Shown here: positions 25,782 through 34,856 of the stretch, piece after piece
How positions within the stretch are numbered: the stretch's first letter is position 1
Layout of the letters: every line of letters starts with the position of its first letter
Origin: UBA974 sp002292405
Lineage (GTDB): Bacteria > Bacteroidota > Bacteroidia > Flavobacteriales_D > Sanyastnellaceae
Length of the DNA: 64,000 nucleotides
Reading direction: 5' to 3'
Assembly: GCA_943842425.1 (NCBI GenBank)
Contig: CALTBR010000001.1
Span: forward strand, 434,001-498,000
Translations under genes and position numbers: made by a program
Notes under the pieces: generated by a model
Databases searched by the model: none
What the model saw: only the letters and a program-made list of their open reading frames with translations
Told to the model about the DNA's origin: nothing

Positions 25782-26288
25782 TTATTTCAAGTTCTTCAAA
25801 GCGTCCCAACATGGGTCCGTAAGTTTTTTACTTTCTTCTATAGAATCATTAGAGATGTATCCGAGCATTTTTGGATCACAATCATTCTCATTTTCATGAA
25901 CTTGATGTGGTGGTCGAGAGAGATGAGCTAACTCATAAATAGCTTGGCTTATATCTAACTCAAATTCATTTTTATTCAGTATCCAAAGTGAGTCACCGTA
26001 TTCAGTTTTATCACCAAAACGAACTGCTATTTTATCTTCAGATTGTAATGGGTAGGTAAGATCTTCAAGGCAACGACCGCATGGAACTTTCCATATAAGA
26101 TCGAGTGCGAGCCGTAAAGTCATAGTCGTTTCAGAATACTCGAGTATCACATCCATAACGCCTTGAGCGTTCTGGATTTCTGATTCTGGGAAGCAAGCAA
26201 AGAACTCTGGATCCACATCCATTTGGAACGGATAATTTCCTGGCTTCAGACCCATAAACGGGATTTTATAATTAACCAAGGGATTCAT
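25782..26288 (-). CDS. DUF177 (YceD) family protein
   Basis: 168 residues. Conserved CGRCLEDL segment near 75 and the rpmF linkage identify the family, which is tied to 23S rRNA accumulation/processing in known members. The ATG at 26288 is chosen over a TTG at 26312, because that TTG lies inside the promoter's -7 box (26310-26317), and because the MNPLVNYKIPFMGLKPG start fits the family. Confidence 0.9.
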   Translation of the reverse strand: MNPLVNYKIPFMGLKPGNYPFQMDVDPEFFACFPESEIQNAQGVMDVILEYSETTMTLRLALDLIWKVPCGRCLEDLTYPLQSEDKIAVRFGDKTEYGDSLWILNKNEFELDISQAIYELAHLSRPPHQVHENENDCDPKMLGYISNDSIEESKKLTDPCWDALKNLK

Positions 26289-26309
26289 TCCTTCCAAATT
26301 TCGGGACGG

Positions 26310-26340
26310 CAAAGATAGTGTATCCCTAACCGCTTCCCAA
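26310..26340 (-). promoter_or_regulatory. Promoter of DUF177-rpmF
   Basis: Perfect -7 box TATCTTTG (26310-26317) with TTG (26338-26340) 20 nt upstream on the minus strand. The ATG at 26288 is 21 nt downstream of the box. A good match to the flavobacterial promoter pattern. Confidence 0.65.
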
Positions 26341-26387
26341 GTGTTTTTTACTCAATTCAATGAAAAACAATTCCTATAGTGAACGAA

Positions 26388-27449
26388 TCACCTGCGGTTG
26401 TCGCGGTATTCACGTTTAGGTGGGGTTATCTCTAGGGGATTAGATGCGAGCTCTCTATGCTCTAAGCGATTTCTTCTAATATCTTGAGCTAGATAAATAG
26501 CAGCTCTCATTGAATCAGCCATAGCAATACCTTTTCCAGCAATATCAAAGCCAGTCCCATGATCTGGGCTTGTGCGTACTATCGGTAATCCGGCGGTGAA
26601 GTTTACCCCACGACCAAAACTCAATGCCTTAAATGGTGCAAGACCCTGGTCGTGATACATAGCGAGGACACCATCGAAATTTTTATATGCTCCTGAGCCA
26701 AAAAATCCGTCAGCTGCATACGGCCCAAAGGCATTTACTCCAGAAGCCTTTGCTTCTCGAATAGCTGGTGAAATAATGGTTTTCTCCTCTTCGCCCATAA
26801 GCCCATTATCCCCCGCGTGAGGATTAAGGCCTAATACAGCAATCTTAGGGCTAGAGCATCCGAAGTCTACAGCAAGTGATTCACTCATAAGCTCTAATTT
26901 CATCTTAATAGCCACGCTAGTTAGTGAAGAGGCAACGTCTTTAATCGCTATGTGCCCAGTTGCGACGCCGATTCTTAGATTGTCAGCAACAAGCAACATT
27001 AATACATCGTCAGCATTTGCAAAATTAGCTAAGTACTCAGTATGTCCAGGAAATTTAAATCCAGCGTTTCGAATCGAATCTTTGTTTATGGGAGCTGTTA
27101 CAAGAATATCAACTTTTGAGGAAGCTAGATCATCAACAGATTTTTCTAGAGAATTCATTGAATACCTACCTGCTTCAGTTGTTTTTTCTCCGAGTTGAAG
27201 ATCGAACTCCACAATGCCTAATCCCACAACATTTAATCTACCTGGGAGAGCATCTTCTGTGGAGTCAATTTCTACCCAATTTAATTTTTTTGACTCTAAA
27301 ACCTCAAGGTTTTTTGCCACAACATCATTAGTCGCGTATAAAACAGGAGTTATTCCTTCCAGCATTCTTTCATCTGAAAAGACGCGTAAAATAGTTTCAA
27401 TACCTATTCCGTTTGGGTCGCCTGAAGTAAGTCCTATTCTCATGAGCAT
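26388..27449 (-). CDS. pdxA: 4-hydroxythreonine-4-phosphate dehydrogenase
   Basis: Step in pyridoxal 5'-phosphate synthesis. 353 residues with TSGDPNGIG at the N-terminus, metal-binding His in FPGHTEYLA and LNPHAGDNG, and MYHDQGLAPFKAL near 268. ATGs at 27449 and 27443 are both possible; the second gives the more usual MRIG start. A TACCTTTA box (27465-27472) is a plausible promoter. PdxJ is not in the window. Confidence 0.94.
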   Translation of the reverse strand: MLMRIGLTSGDPNGIGIETILRVFSDERMLEGITPVLYATNDVVAKNLEVLESKKLNWVEIDSTEDALPGRLNVVGLGIVEFDLQLGEKTTEAGRYSMNSLEKSVDDLASSKVDILVTAPINKDSIRNAGFKFPGHTEYLANFANADDVLMLLVADNLRIGVATGHIAIKDVASSLTSVAIKMKLELMSESLAVDFGCSSPKIAVLGLNPHAGDNGLMGEEEKTIISPAIREAKASGVNAFGPYAADGFFGSGAYKNFDGVLAMYHDQGLAPFKALSFGRGVNFTAGLPIVRTSPDHGTGFDIAGKGIAMADSMRAAIYLAQDIRRNRLEHRELASNPLEITPPKREYRDNRR

Positions 27450-27464
27450 GCTTTAATAAGAATG

Positions 27465-27472
27465 TAAAGGTA
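27465..27472 (-). promoter_or_regulatory. pdxA -7-like box
   Basis: TACCTTTA on the minus strand matches the -7 consensus at seven of eight positions (last G is A) and lies 15 nt before the pdxA ATG at 27449, or 21 nt if the ATG at 27443 is used. Confidence 0.4.
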
Positions 27473-27497
27473 GCTATCTAAAGTCCGCGTTCGTGTG

Positions 27498-27505
27498 TAA
27501 CTTCG
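27498..27505 (+). promoter_or_regulatory. -7-like element 5 nt before the T9SS substrate gene
   Basis: TAACTTCG ends 5 nt before the ATG at 27511 and overlaps the earlier in-frame GTG (27493-27510), supporting the ATG. Same class as the rbfA and DUF3109 elements. Confidence 0.42.
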
Positions 27506-27510
27506 TATCG

Positions 27511-30192
27511 ATGTTTATTCGACCGCATATACTTATTTTTAAAATACTGTTGATTGTTATAGGAATTGCTTTTTTGAATGTAAAAGCATTTGCCACACAC
27601 AATCGGGCGGGTGAGATTACTTATAAACACGTTGAAGGATTAACCTATGAGGTTCTTATTACAACTTACACAAAATCATCAGCACTCGCAGATAGACCAC
27701 TTCTGTATTTAAGATGGGGGGATGAAAATGGTGATGATGTAGATTCGCTAAGTAGAGAGTCTATAAATATTTTAGTTGGTGACATTAAAGTGAACACCTA
27801 TAGAGGGACTCACACTTATGGAGGACCTGGGTCATTTGAGCTTAAGGTGGAGGATCCCAATAGGAATGAGGGGGTGTTGAATATGGTGGGATCTGTGGAT
27901 ACACCATTTGCAATTAGGTCTTTGCTCATGATTGATCCTGAGGCAGGGCATAATAACAGTGTGCAATTATTAAATCCGGCAACTGAAAATGCTTGTTTAA
28001 ATCGTGATTGGGTCCACAATCCAGCAGCTTTCGATGAAGACGGTGATTTGCTCACTTTCAGCTTGGTTCCATGCAGAGGATTTAATGGTGATCCTATACC
28101 GACATATATCTACCCAGAGCAAGTCAGTCCTGCTGATGATATATTTGAGATTCATCCATATACTGGAGATGTAACCTGGAATAGCCCACAGATTGTTGGA
28201 GAGTATAATATTGCGATTAGGATAGAAGAGTGGCGCGAGGTTGCTGGTCAGCTAAGAAAGGTGGGTGAGGTTGTAAGAGATATGCAAATTGATGTTCAGG
28301 TTTGTAGCAATCAACCGCCAATTTTATCGGAACAAATAGACACTTGTATTGTGGCGGGTTCGTTCTTGACTTGGTTTGTCAACGCTACTGATCCGGACGG
28401 GGATAACATTACATTAAACGCACTGGGCGGACCCATTAGCGAAGTTACTCATCAGGCTGTTTTTACAAACTTAGGGGCTGGAATAGGGGAATTTGCTTGG
28501 GCTCCCACCTGTGAGGAGGTGCGTCTTGCTCCATACCAAATCATTTTTAAAGCAACAGATCAAGGTCAAGCAATTCCTTTAACAGATATATCAACGGCTT
28601 ATGTGAGAGTAGTGGCTCCTCCAGTTGAGGACACCTCTGCAGAAGCTATAGGAAATTCAATATTGTTAGGTTGGAGTGGAGGGACTTGCTCAGAAGAATT
28701 ACCAAGCTGGAGAAGGGAGGCAGGGATTCACGATGTCTACAGGAGAGTTGAGTCATCAGATTGGGAACCAACAGTTTGTGAAACAGGACTTTCAGATGAT
28801 GAGGGCTATGATCTGATTGCAAGTTTACCCGATTTAAGCCAAACAGGCTATGTCGATGAGGGATTTCTAAGTTTTGGCGCAACTTATTGTTATAGAATTG
28901 TAATGAGATTTGACGATGGCTCGGAATCTCTTGCTAGTAATGAGTTTTGTGCCTCAATCAACAAGGATGTACCAGTTATGACACATGCAGATATAGTGGT
29001 TACTGATGAAGTTATAGGTGAGGTAAATGTGGGTTGGTCTCCTCCTACAGAAATGGATACTCTGGTTTTTCCTCTCCCGTATTATTACAAAGTTTTCAGA
29101 AATAACAACCAAATTGCAGAAATTGCAGACACTAATTTTATCGATATAGGAATAAACACAACCTCTGTTCAGCATTTCTACAAGGTGGAAGCGTGGTCCA
29201 CTACTTCAGAAGGTGATTTTATAGTAGGTGGTAGCGTACCTGCCAGTACTCCTTTCATCAATTTAGTTGGAAATGACAATAGCATTGACATCATGTTAGA
29301 TGTCATCGTTCCATGGTATAACGTAAAGTTTTACATTGAAAGAAAGTCATTTAATCAACCTGACTTCTCACCTTTAGATACAGTTGAGTTAAGTGATTCT
29401 AAGCCTATTATTAGTGAAGTCATATACTCTGATACGGGTTTGGTAAATGGGACAGAATATTGCTATAGAGTTAAATGTGAGGGGAGTTATGACGCCCCAG
29501 GAATTGAAAGTCCCTTATTTAATTGGGCTCAGAATGCTTGTGCAACACCGTATGACTATACACCTCCTTGTCCACCAATTCTTGAAGTACTACCGAATTG
29601 CCCCGATGAAATTGATGAGATGAATTGGTGGGGAGCTACAGATTGTGCAGATGATGTCATGGGGTATTCATTGTATTGGGCTATGTTTGAAGGTGATTCG
29701 TTACTTCCTTACGCCTATTTCGACTCAGACACAAGCTACATATTTAATGAATTTGATCAGGAGGGAAGTATAGCAGGATGCTTTGCCGTAACAGCTTTAG
29801 ATAGTTTAAATCTTAGACCCAATGGAGATTATTCTCGAAATGAAAGTGTATTTTCCAACATTATATGTGTAGACAATTGTCCGTTTTATTTCCTTCCAAA
29901 TGTGTTCTCCCCAAATCAAGATGATGTGAATGATCTATTTAAGCCTTTTGATTGGAAATTCATTGATAGCGTCGATGTGGTAATCCACAATAGATGGGGT
30001 GAGGCTGTTTTCCGAACGAAGGATGTGAACGTGAATTGGGACGGTACTTACAACCAATCTACAGAATTTGTGCCTGATGGTGTTTACTATTATACAGTGG
30101 TGGCTTATACTCGAAGATTAAGTGGAATTGTGTCAGAGAAATTTTCCGGTAATGTGCACTTATTTGGCGGTCACAGCATTTTAGTTGAATAA
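27511..30192 (+). CDS. Large secreted protein with gliding-motility-type C-terminal domain (T9SS substrate)
   Basis: 893 residues: signal peptide (cleavage near KAFA, about residue 28), several immunoglobulin/fibronectin-like repeats in the middle, and a C-terminal 80-90-residue CHU_C/type B sorting domain starting at FLPNVFSPNQDDVND with NRWGEAVF and DGVYYYTVVAYT. This marks a type IX secretion cargo, surface-attached or released. Ligand or enzymatic role is unknown. The ATG at 27511 is preferred to the GTG at 27493. Codon use looks like its neighbours. Confidence 0.85.
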   Translation: MFIRPHILIFKILLIVIGIAFLNVKAFATHNRAGEITYKHVEGLTYEVLITTYTKSSALADRPLLYLRWGDENGDDVDSLSRESINILVGDIKVNTYRGTHTYGGPGSFELKVEDPNRNEGVLNMVGSVDTPFAIRSLLMIDPEAGHNNSVQLLNPATENACLNRDWVHNPAAFDEDGDLLTFSLVPCRGFNGDPIPTYIYPEQVSPADDIFEIHPYTGDVTWNSPQIVGEYNIAIRIEEWREVAGQLRKVGEVVRDMQIDVQVCSNQPPILSEQIDTCIVAGSFLTWFVNATDPDGDNITLNALGGPISEVTHQAVFTNLGAGIGEFAWAPTCEEVRLAPYQIIFKATDQGQAIPLTDISTAYVRVVAPPVEDTSAEAIGNSILLGWSGGTCSEELPSWRREAGIHDVYRRVESSDWEPTVCETGLSDDEGYDLIASLPDLSQTGYVDEGFLSFGATYCYRIVMRFDDGSESLASNEFCASINKDVPVMTHADIVVTDEVIGEVNVGWSPPTEMDTLVFPLPYYYKVFRNNNQIAEIADTNFIDIGINTTSVQHFYKVEAWSTTSEGDFIVGGSVPASTPFINLVGNDNSIDIMLDVIVPWYNVKFYIERKSFNQPDFSPLDTVELSDSKPIISEVIYSDTGLVNGTEYCYRVKCEGSYDAPGIESPLFNWAQNACATPYDYTPPCPPILEVLPNCPDEIDEMNWWGATDCADDVMGYSLYWAMFEGDSLLPYAYFDSDTSYIFNEFDQEGSIAGCFAVTALDSLNLRPNGDYSRNESVFSNIICVDNCPFYFLPNVFSPNQDDVNDLFKPFDWKFIDSVDVVIHNRWGEAVFRTKDVNVNWDGTYNQSTEFVPDGVYYYTVVAYTRRLSGIVSEKFSGNVHLFGGHSILVE

Positions 30193-30204
30193 AAATTAAA
30201 TCCT

Positions 30205-30804
30205 ATGTTTACAGGTATAGTTGAAAGTTTAGGTAAGATTACAGAGATTGAAAGTGAAGGCAATAATCTCCATTTTACCTTGCAATGTCCTTTTGCGAAT
30301 GAGCTTAAAATAGACCAAAGCTTAGCTCATGACGGTGTTTGCCTGACAGTCGTGAAGTGCGATTCATCATCATATACTGTAACTGCCATACAGGAGACTT
30401 TGGATAGATCTAGCCTTAAGGTTTGGGCTGTAGGGAAGAAAGTAAACTTAGAGAGATGTTTGCGACTGGGAGATAGATTAGATGGCCACATGGTACAAGG
30501 TCATGTGGATACAACAGGAACGCTTGTGAGTATCGAATCGCGTGATGGGTCTTATGTCTTAAAATTCGAGCATCCTTATTCAGAGGACAATCCACAATGG
30601 ATTACAATTTCTAAGGGATCGATTACTATCAATGGAATTTCTCTCACTGTGGTGGATAGCGCTGCAGGTTCGTTTTCGGTGGCGCTTATCCCTTATACAT
30701 GGTCAGAAACCAATATGCATCTGTTAACTGAAGGGGATAAAGTAAATTTAGAGTTTGATATTTTCGGAAAATATATCTCGAAAATGATGGCTGTGAGACT
30801 TTAG
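30205..30804 (+). CDS. ribE: Riboflavin synthase, alpha subunit
   Basis: Dismutates 6,7-dimethyl-8-ribityllumazine to riboflavin. 199 residues as two tandem lumazine-binding domains, each with MFTGIVE-like and GHxV-type signatures (DGVCLTVV near 48; GHVDTTG near 98; NGISLTVVD near 148). No FMN riboswitch or promoter is evident in the 12-nt gap from the T9SS substrate gene. It ends by a 4-nt overlap of stop codons with convergent lptB. Confidence 0.94.
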   Translation: MFTGIVESLGKITEIESEGNNLHFTLQCPFANELKIDQSLAHDGVCLTVVKCDSSSYTVTAIQETLDRSSLKVWAVGKKVNLERCLRLGDRLDGHMVQGHVDTTGTLVSIESRDGSYVLKFEHPYSEDNPQWITISKGSITINGISLTVVDSAAGSFSVALIPYTWSETNMHLLTEGDKVNLEFDIFGKYISKMMAVRL

Positions 30805-31538
30805 TTGCGACTCCGTAATTTAAAGTTCTTGCCCAAATATACTTTTCGGACTTGCTCGTCTGCAGCTAACAACTCAGTTGATCCTTCCTTTAATATTTTT
30901 CCTTCAAATAGCAGATAGGCTCTATCCGTAATGTGTAGGGTTTCTTGAACATTGTGGTCGGTAATAAGGATACCTATTTGCTTCTCTCGGAGTTGTTGAA
31001 CGATTCGTTGAATATCCTCTACTGCGATAGGGTCAACTCCGGCAAAAGGCTCATCAAGTAAAATAAAAGTGGGGTTACATGCTAGGGATCTTGCAATTTC
31101 AGTTCTACGTCTTTCACCTCCAGAGAGCACCTTTCCCATGCTTTTTCTCACCTTTTCAAGACCAAATTCTTCAATTAATTCCTCTAATCTACTAGATTGT
31201 TCAGACTTATTTAGAGGTTGTAACTCCAAGATGGCAGCAATATTATCTTCAACAGATAGATCCCTAAACACAGAAGCTTCTTGTGGTAAATATCCAATTC
31301 CCTTCTTTGCTCTTTCGTGCATAGCTCGGTTTGTAATTTCCTCAGACCCGATAAACACCTTTCCATTGTCCGGCTTGACAAGACCAACTACAGCGTAGAA
31401 ACTTGTTGTCTTGCCGGCACCATTGGGTCCTAAAATTCCAACAACTTCTCCTGGCTCTACGAAGAAGCTTACATTGTCGACAACCTTTCTACCACCATAA
31501 CTTTTCTCTAGGCCTTCTGCACGTAGGACATTTTCCAT
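30801..31538 (-). CDS. lptB: LPS export ABC transporter ATPase LptB
   Basis: 245 residues: Walker A GPNGAGKTT (near 37), signature LSGGERRR (near 138), Walker B FILLDEPFAGVDP (near 158). The sequence fits LptB rather than amino-acid ABC ATPases by gene neighbourhood and motif order; LptF/LptG are not in the window but LptC is at 61.8 kb. Lies 12 nt after the DUF5686 gene on the same strand. Confidence 0.92.
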   Translation of the reverse strand: MENVLRAEGLEKSYGGRKVVDNVSFFVEPGEVVGILGPNGAGKTTSFYAVVGLVKPDNGKVFIGSEEITNRAMHERAKKGIGYLPQEASVFRDLSVEDNIAAILELQPLNKSEQSSRLEELIEEFGLEKVRKSMGKVLSGGERRRTEIARSLACNPTFILLDEPFAGVDPIAVEDIQRIVQQLREKQIGILITDHNVQETLHITDRAYLLFEGKILKEGSTELLAADEQVRKVYLGKNFKLRSRN

Positions 31539-31550
31539 TTTATAAAAGTA

Positions 31551-34007
31551 TTAAAGTTCTACGTTCACACCAACACGAATGCCATGAATGCCATGGTTCT
31601 GTCTCATTCCTTCAGAGGACTCAGTTAATCTAAAATGATAATCGACTCGAATAAATTGAAAGATGTTTTCAATTCCTACAACGGCTTCAGCATAAACTCC
31701 ATTTAGGCCAGTTGTTCCTTCCGGTAATTCTATTAGAGTTTCGTGTCGAGGATTCCATGATCCTAAAACACCCTTTACCCCAACAACTTCTCGCATTCCA
31801 GCCCTTCTAATTAGAGGTATGTGATTCAATATAGCACCCTCGCCATGCCACTCTACACTTGCTCTCGCCCATTTGTCAGTTACGAACTCAAAGTATCTCA
31901 ATAAATTAAATGAAGGCTGTATCGATATAACCGTTTCATTTGCGGGTTGTAGTTCCATTAGAGCAAAGGGAGCAGTTCCGGAATAAACCCCAGAATTTGT
32001 ATTCCACCTAATTCTACCAAATGGCCCAAATCTTAGCTTACCCTCCAACTCTAAAGTATATCTCCCATACCTATACTGACTCCCTGCGATATCTCTCCAA
32101 GCCTGCGTAGTTGTTAAAGTTACGATAGGAAATCTCGAGCCGAGAGAAACTCTGTCAAATGCTCCAGATACAAATTTCTCTCCATGCGCATATTTCACTT
32201 GTAAAGTGCTTTCAGCGGTAATTAAAGTCGAATTCCCTGTTGCGTCCACAGGGATAAATTCAAGCTCACCGACGGCTTCAACTTTTCTGTGTCTTAGTTC
32301 TATGAATGTTGACCAACCAGATCCAAATTCGGCCAAATAGCTTGCCTCAGATTTAATCACCTCAGTTAGATTGCTCTGACCCCCTTCAACAGATAAAGCC
32401 GAATTAAAGATATTTCCCTGCTCGAAATACCCCAACATCCCGAACTGCTCAAGATCTTTAGAATACGAAGCAAACCATTTAATACGAGGGATTTTGCGTT
32501 GTATCCATATGAATAGAGCTTTATACTTAAACTTCTTATCCTCAGTACCATATGCAACATAAAACTTGGGCATAAAAGTCCTGCTAAATTTATTTGAAGT
32601 AGAAGCTCCCAACCGAATGCGATGCCCCTCAACTAAATTCTTTGAATAGGTATAGTACCATGGGCCCAATTCAAATTTTCCAAGCATTAAAGTTCCACTT
32701 CCGAGTCCAAACAAAAAGCCCTTTATGAATTTATATTGCCTCATGGACTGAACACTGTCAGCCATTACGTAAATGTTAGACTCTTTCTCTAATAAGGGTT
32801 CCGGTCGCTTCGACATCCATGATTGTTCAAGGACTTCATTGCTTCCCTTTGCAAACGACAAATCCCTTCTTGTTGTCCAAACGGAATCTTCCCACTTCTG
32901 TGCAAATTCAAAATCTGTATTCACAACGGTACTCCTACCATATAACCCCATACTGGACCCTGTGAAAGAGATGTCCATCACCTCCTCTCGCTTTATAAGC
33001 ACCCAATTACCATCGATCTGGGCATATTCCTGCTTCCATCTTAAAGCTCTTATCAAGTTTAAATTAGCCCCTTCACTAATTTTTGCCTCTACTTTACTCA
33101 GAGCTAGAGTTAATGTGTCTATCCAAAGTTCCCCTTCAAAAGTAAGTTCTCCTCTTCTTCTTGGAACAAATGCAAGATGGAAGGCAGGGCGTCCAGAGAT
33201 CTTTAATGTATCTAAAATATAGTATCGGTAATGTAGGTTTCCTCTATCGTGCAAAGGACTGGTAAACGCCTTGTCAACGAGAAGAAGTTGGTTCTCGTAT
33301 AGATTAATATTAAGAAATTCAGCAGTTATACTTGATGAATTTTCGCCATCAGAAAACCAAGTAGCACGAGCTGATTCAACCCTTTGTTCTTTCCTTCTTG
33401 GTTTTTTTTGTGTACGCTTTGTTCCTATCGATTCTGAAAAGAAAGTTGGAAGTGCTATTCTCGCATCTGACGAGTCTAGTCCATCCCAGACCCATGCAAA
33501 GGCTCCCCAATATTTTCTACTTGGTAACTTTTTCGGGATGTCATTTAAGTCAATCTGTAGCTTTTCATGATATTTATAACTAACCCCAGGAAGTTTTGCT
33601 GGGTCATTCATGGATTTGGCCTCTGCCACCCTTTGCATAAGAGGTTTGGCAGGATTTTTCTGTTTCTTGTCTGGTCTGACTTCAGCAACGGACAATTCAA
33701 TGCGTTTTGATTCAAGAGCTATATCTAATTTCTGTCTAACTTGTTTTTGTACTGGTATACTTTGTGAGATGTACCCCATAAATGAGATATGGACCCTAGA
33801 TACTTTACGTTCACATACAAGTTGATATTCGCCTAAGCCATTTGTCATAGTTCCAATTGATGTGCCAGAAAAACTGACATTGACATACGGAAGTGCCTTC
33901 CCGGTTTCGCCATCGAACACCCTACCTGAAACTATTGTTTTTTGGGCTGTAAAGCCTAAGCTAAAAAAATATAATGCAGTAAGTAATACAACGTTTTTAA
34001 AGTTCAT
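31551..34007 (-). CDS. DUF5686 / carboxypeptidase-regulatory-like outer-membrane protein
   Basis: 818 residues: signal peptide (about 1-22), N-terminal CarboxypepD_reg-like domain (SGRVFDGETGKALPYVNVSF, about 28-110), then the DUF5686 region that looks rich in beta-strands, likely a C-terminal barrel. Common in Bacteroidota with unknown function. It lies 9 nt after tatC and 12 nt before lptB on the same strand, so a kdsD-tatC-DUF5686-lptB transcript is likely. Confidence 0.85.
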   Translation of the reverse strand: MNFKNVVLLTALYFFSLGFTAQKTIVSGRVFDGETGKALPYVNVSFSGTSIGTMTNGLGEYQLVCERKVSRVHISFMGYISQSIPVQKQVRQKLDIALESKRIELSVAEVRPDKKQKNPAKPLMQRVAEAKSMNDPAKLPGVSYKYHEKLQIDLNDIPKKLPSRKYWGAFAWVWDGLDSSDARIALPTFFSESIGTKRTQKKPRRKEQRVESARATWFSDGENSSSITAEFLNINLYENQLLLVDKAFTSPLHDRGNLHYRYYILDTLKISGRPAFHLAFVPRRRGELTFEGELWIDTLTLALSKVEAKISEGANLNLIRALRWKQEYAQIDGNWVLIKREEVMDISFTGSSMGLYGRSTVVNTDFEFAQKWEDSVWTTRRDLSFAKGSNEVLEQSWMSKRPEPLLEKESNIYVMADSVQSMRQYKFIKGFLFGLGSGTLMLGKFELGPWYYTYSKNLVEGHRIRLGASTSNKFSRTFMPKFYVAYGTEDKKFKYKALFIWIQRKIPRIKWFASYSKDLEQFGMLGYFEQGNIFNSALSVEGGQSNLTEVIKSEASYLAEFGSGWSTFIELRHRKVEAVGELEFIPVDATGNSTLITAESTLQVKYAHGEKFVSGAFDRVSLGSRFPIVTLTTTQAWRDIAGSQYRYGRYTLELEGKLRFGPFGRIRWNTNSGVYSGTAPFALMELQPANETVISIQPSFNLLRYFEFVTDKWARASVEWHGEGAILNHIPLIRRAGMREVVGVKGVLGSWNPRHETLIELPEGTTGLNGVYAEAVVGIENIFQFIRVDYHFRLTESSEGMRQNHGIHGIRVGVNVEL

Positions 34008-34016
34008 TTATTAAGG

Positions 34017-34847
34017 CTATGCACTCATTTGAGTCTTTCTAAGCTTCTCCTCCCTTCTAGCAATTACAATGCCCAATTCATATAATGCGAGTACAGGTAA
34101 TGAAACCATAATCTGACTTGTAATGTCTGGAGGAGTTATTATCGCAGATAAAACAAGAATTCCCACAAGTGCGTGCTTACGGTATTTCTTAAGCCCCTTA
34201 GGGGTAACTACGCCTGCTCTAGCTAAGAAGAAAATAAGTACTGGGAGTTGAAAAATTAGCCCCGCCGCAAACGAAATGGTAGAAACCGTTTTCACATAAG
34301 ACATCACCCCAATTCTCGCAGCTACATCGCCAAGCTCATAGTGTCCCAAGAATTGAAGCGAAAGCGGAACGATGCCCCAATATCCGAAGGCAACTCCTAA
34401 GAAAAATAAAGTAGATGAAGCTGCGCCAGCGCCTTGAGCAGCATTCTTCTCGGCCTTCTTCAACGCGGGTTTAATAAACGCCCACAACTGTAGTGTAATA
34501 ATAGGAAATGCGAGAATGATTCCTCCCACCAACGAGACGACTATATGGGCTGTGAAGTTTCCCATCATGGAGGTGTTAATCAGTTCGTATGTGATTTCTT
34601 TCACGCATAACTTATCTCCAACACCGATTAATTCCGAGATTTTACACCAAATCCGAAAGCTAATAAACTCTTCATTTCTAGGTCCGAATAAAACGGTATT
34701 AAATAACCAATCCTTTTGAATAAATAAAATGGTCGCACCTGCAAAAATAGAAATGACAGAATAAAACAACCTCTTTCTAATCTCCTCGAGGTGGTCAAAA
34801 AAACTCATTTCTTTTTCGTCCGGCATTTCCTGATCTAATGGACTCAT
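34017..34847 (-). CDS. tatC: Sec-independent translocase protein TatC
   Basis: 276 residues with six transmembrane helices. The N-terminal EMSFFDHLEEIRKRL signature, which binds the twin-arginine signal, and the later PDITSQI segment are conserved. TatA/B are not in the window. It has a longer loop between helices 1 and 2 than E. coli TatC, as is usual in Bacteroidota. Confidence 0.95.
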   Translation of the reverse strand: MSPLDQEMPDEKEMSFFDHLEEIRKRLFYSVISIFAGATILFIQKDWLFNTVLFGPRNEEFISFRIWCKISELIGVGDKLCVKEITYELINTSMMGNFTAHIVVSLVGGIILAFPIITLQLWAFIKPALKKAEKNAAQGAGAASSTLFFLGVAFGYWGIVPLSLQFLGHYELGDVAARIGVMSYVKTVSTISFAAGLIFQLPVLIFFLARAGVVTPKGLKKYRKHALVGILVLSAIITPPDITSQIMVSLPVLALYELGIVIARREEKLRKTQMSA

Positions 34848-34856
34848 TGTTGGACC

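Noticed and set aside
26289..26312. TTG at 26312 as the DUF177 start
   Set aside because: It overlaps the promoter -7 box; the ATG at 26288 fits the family.
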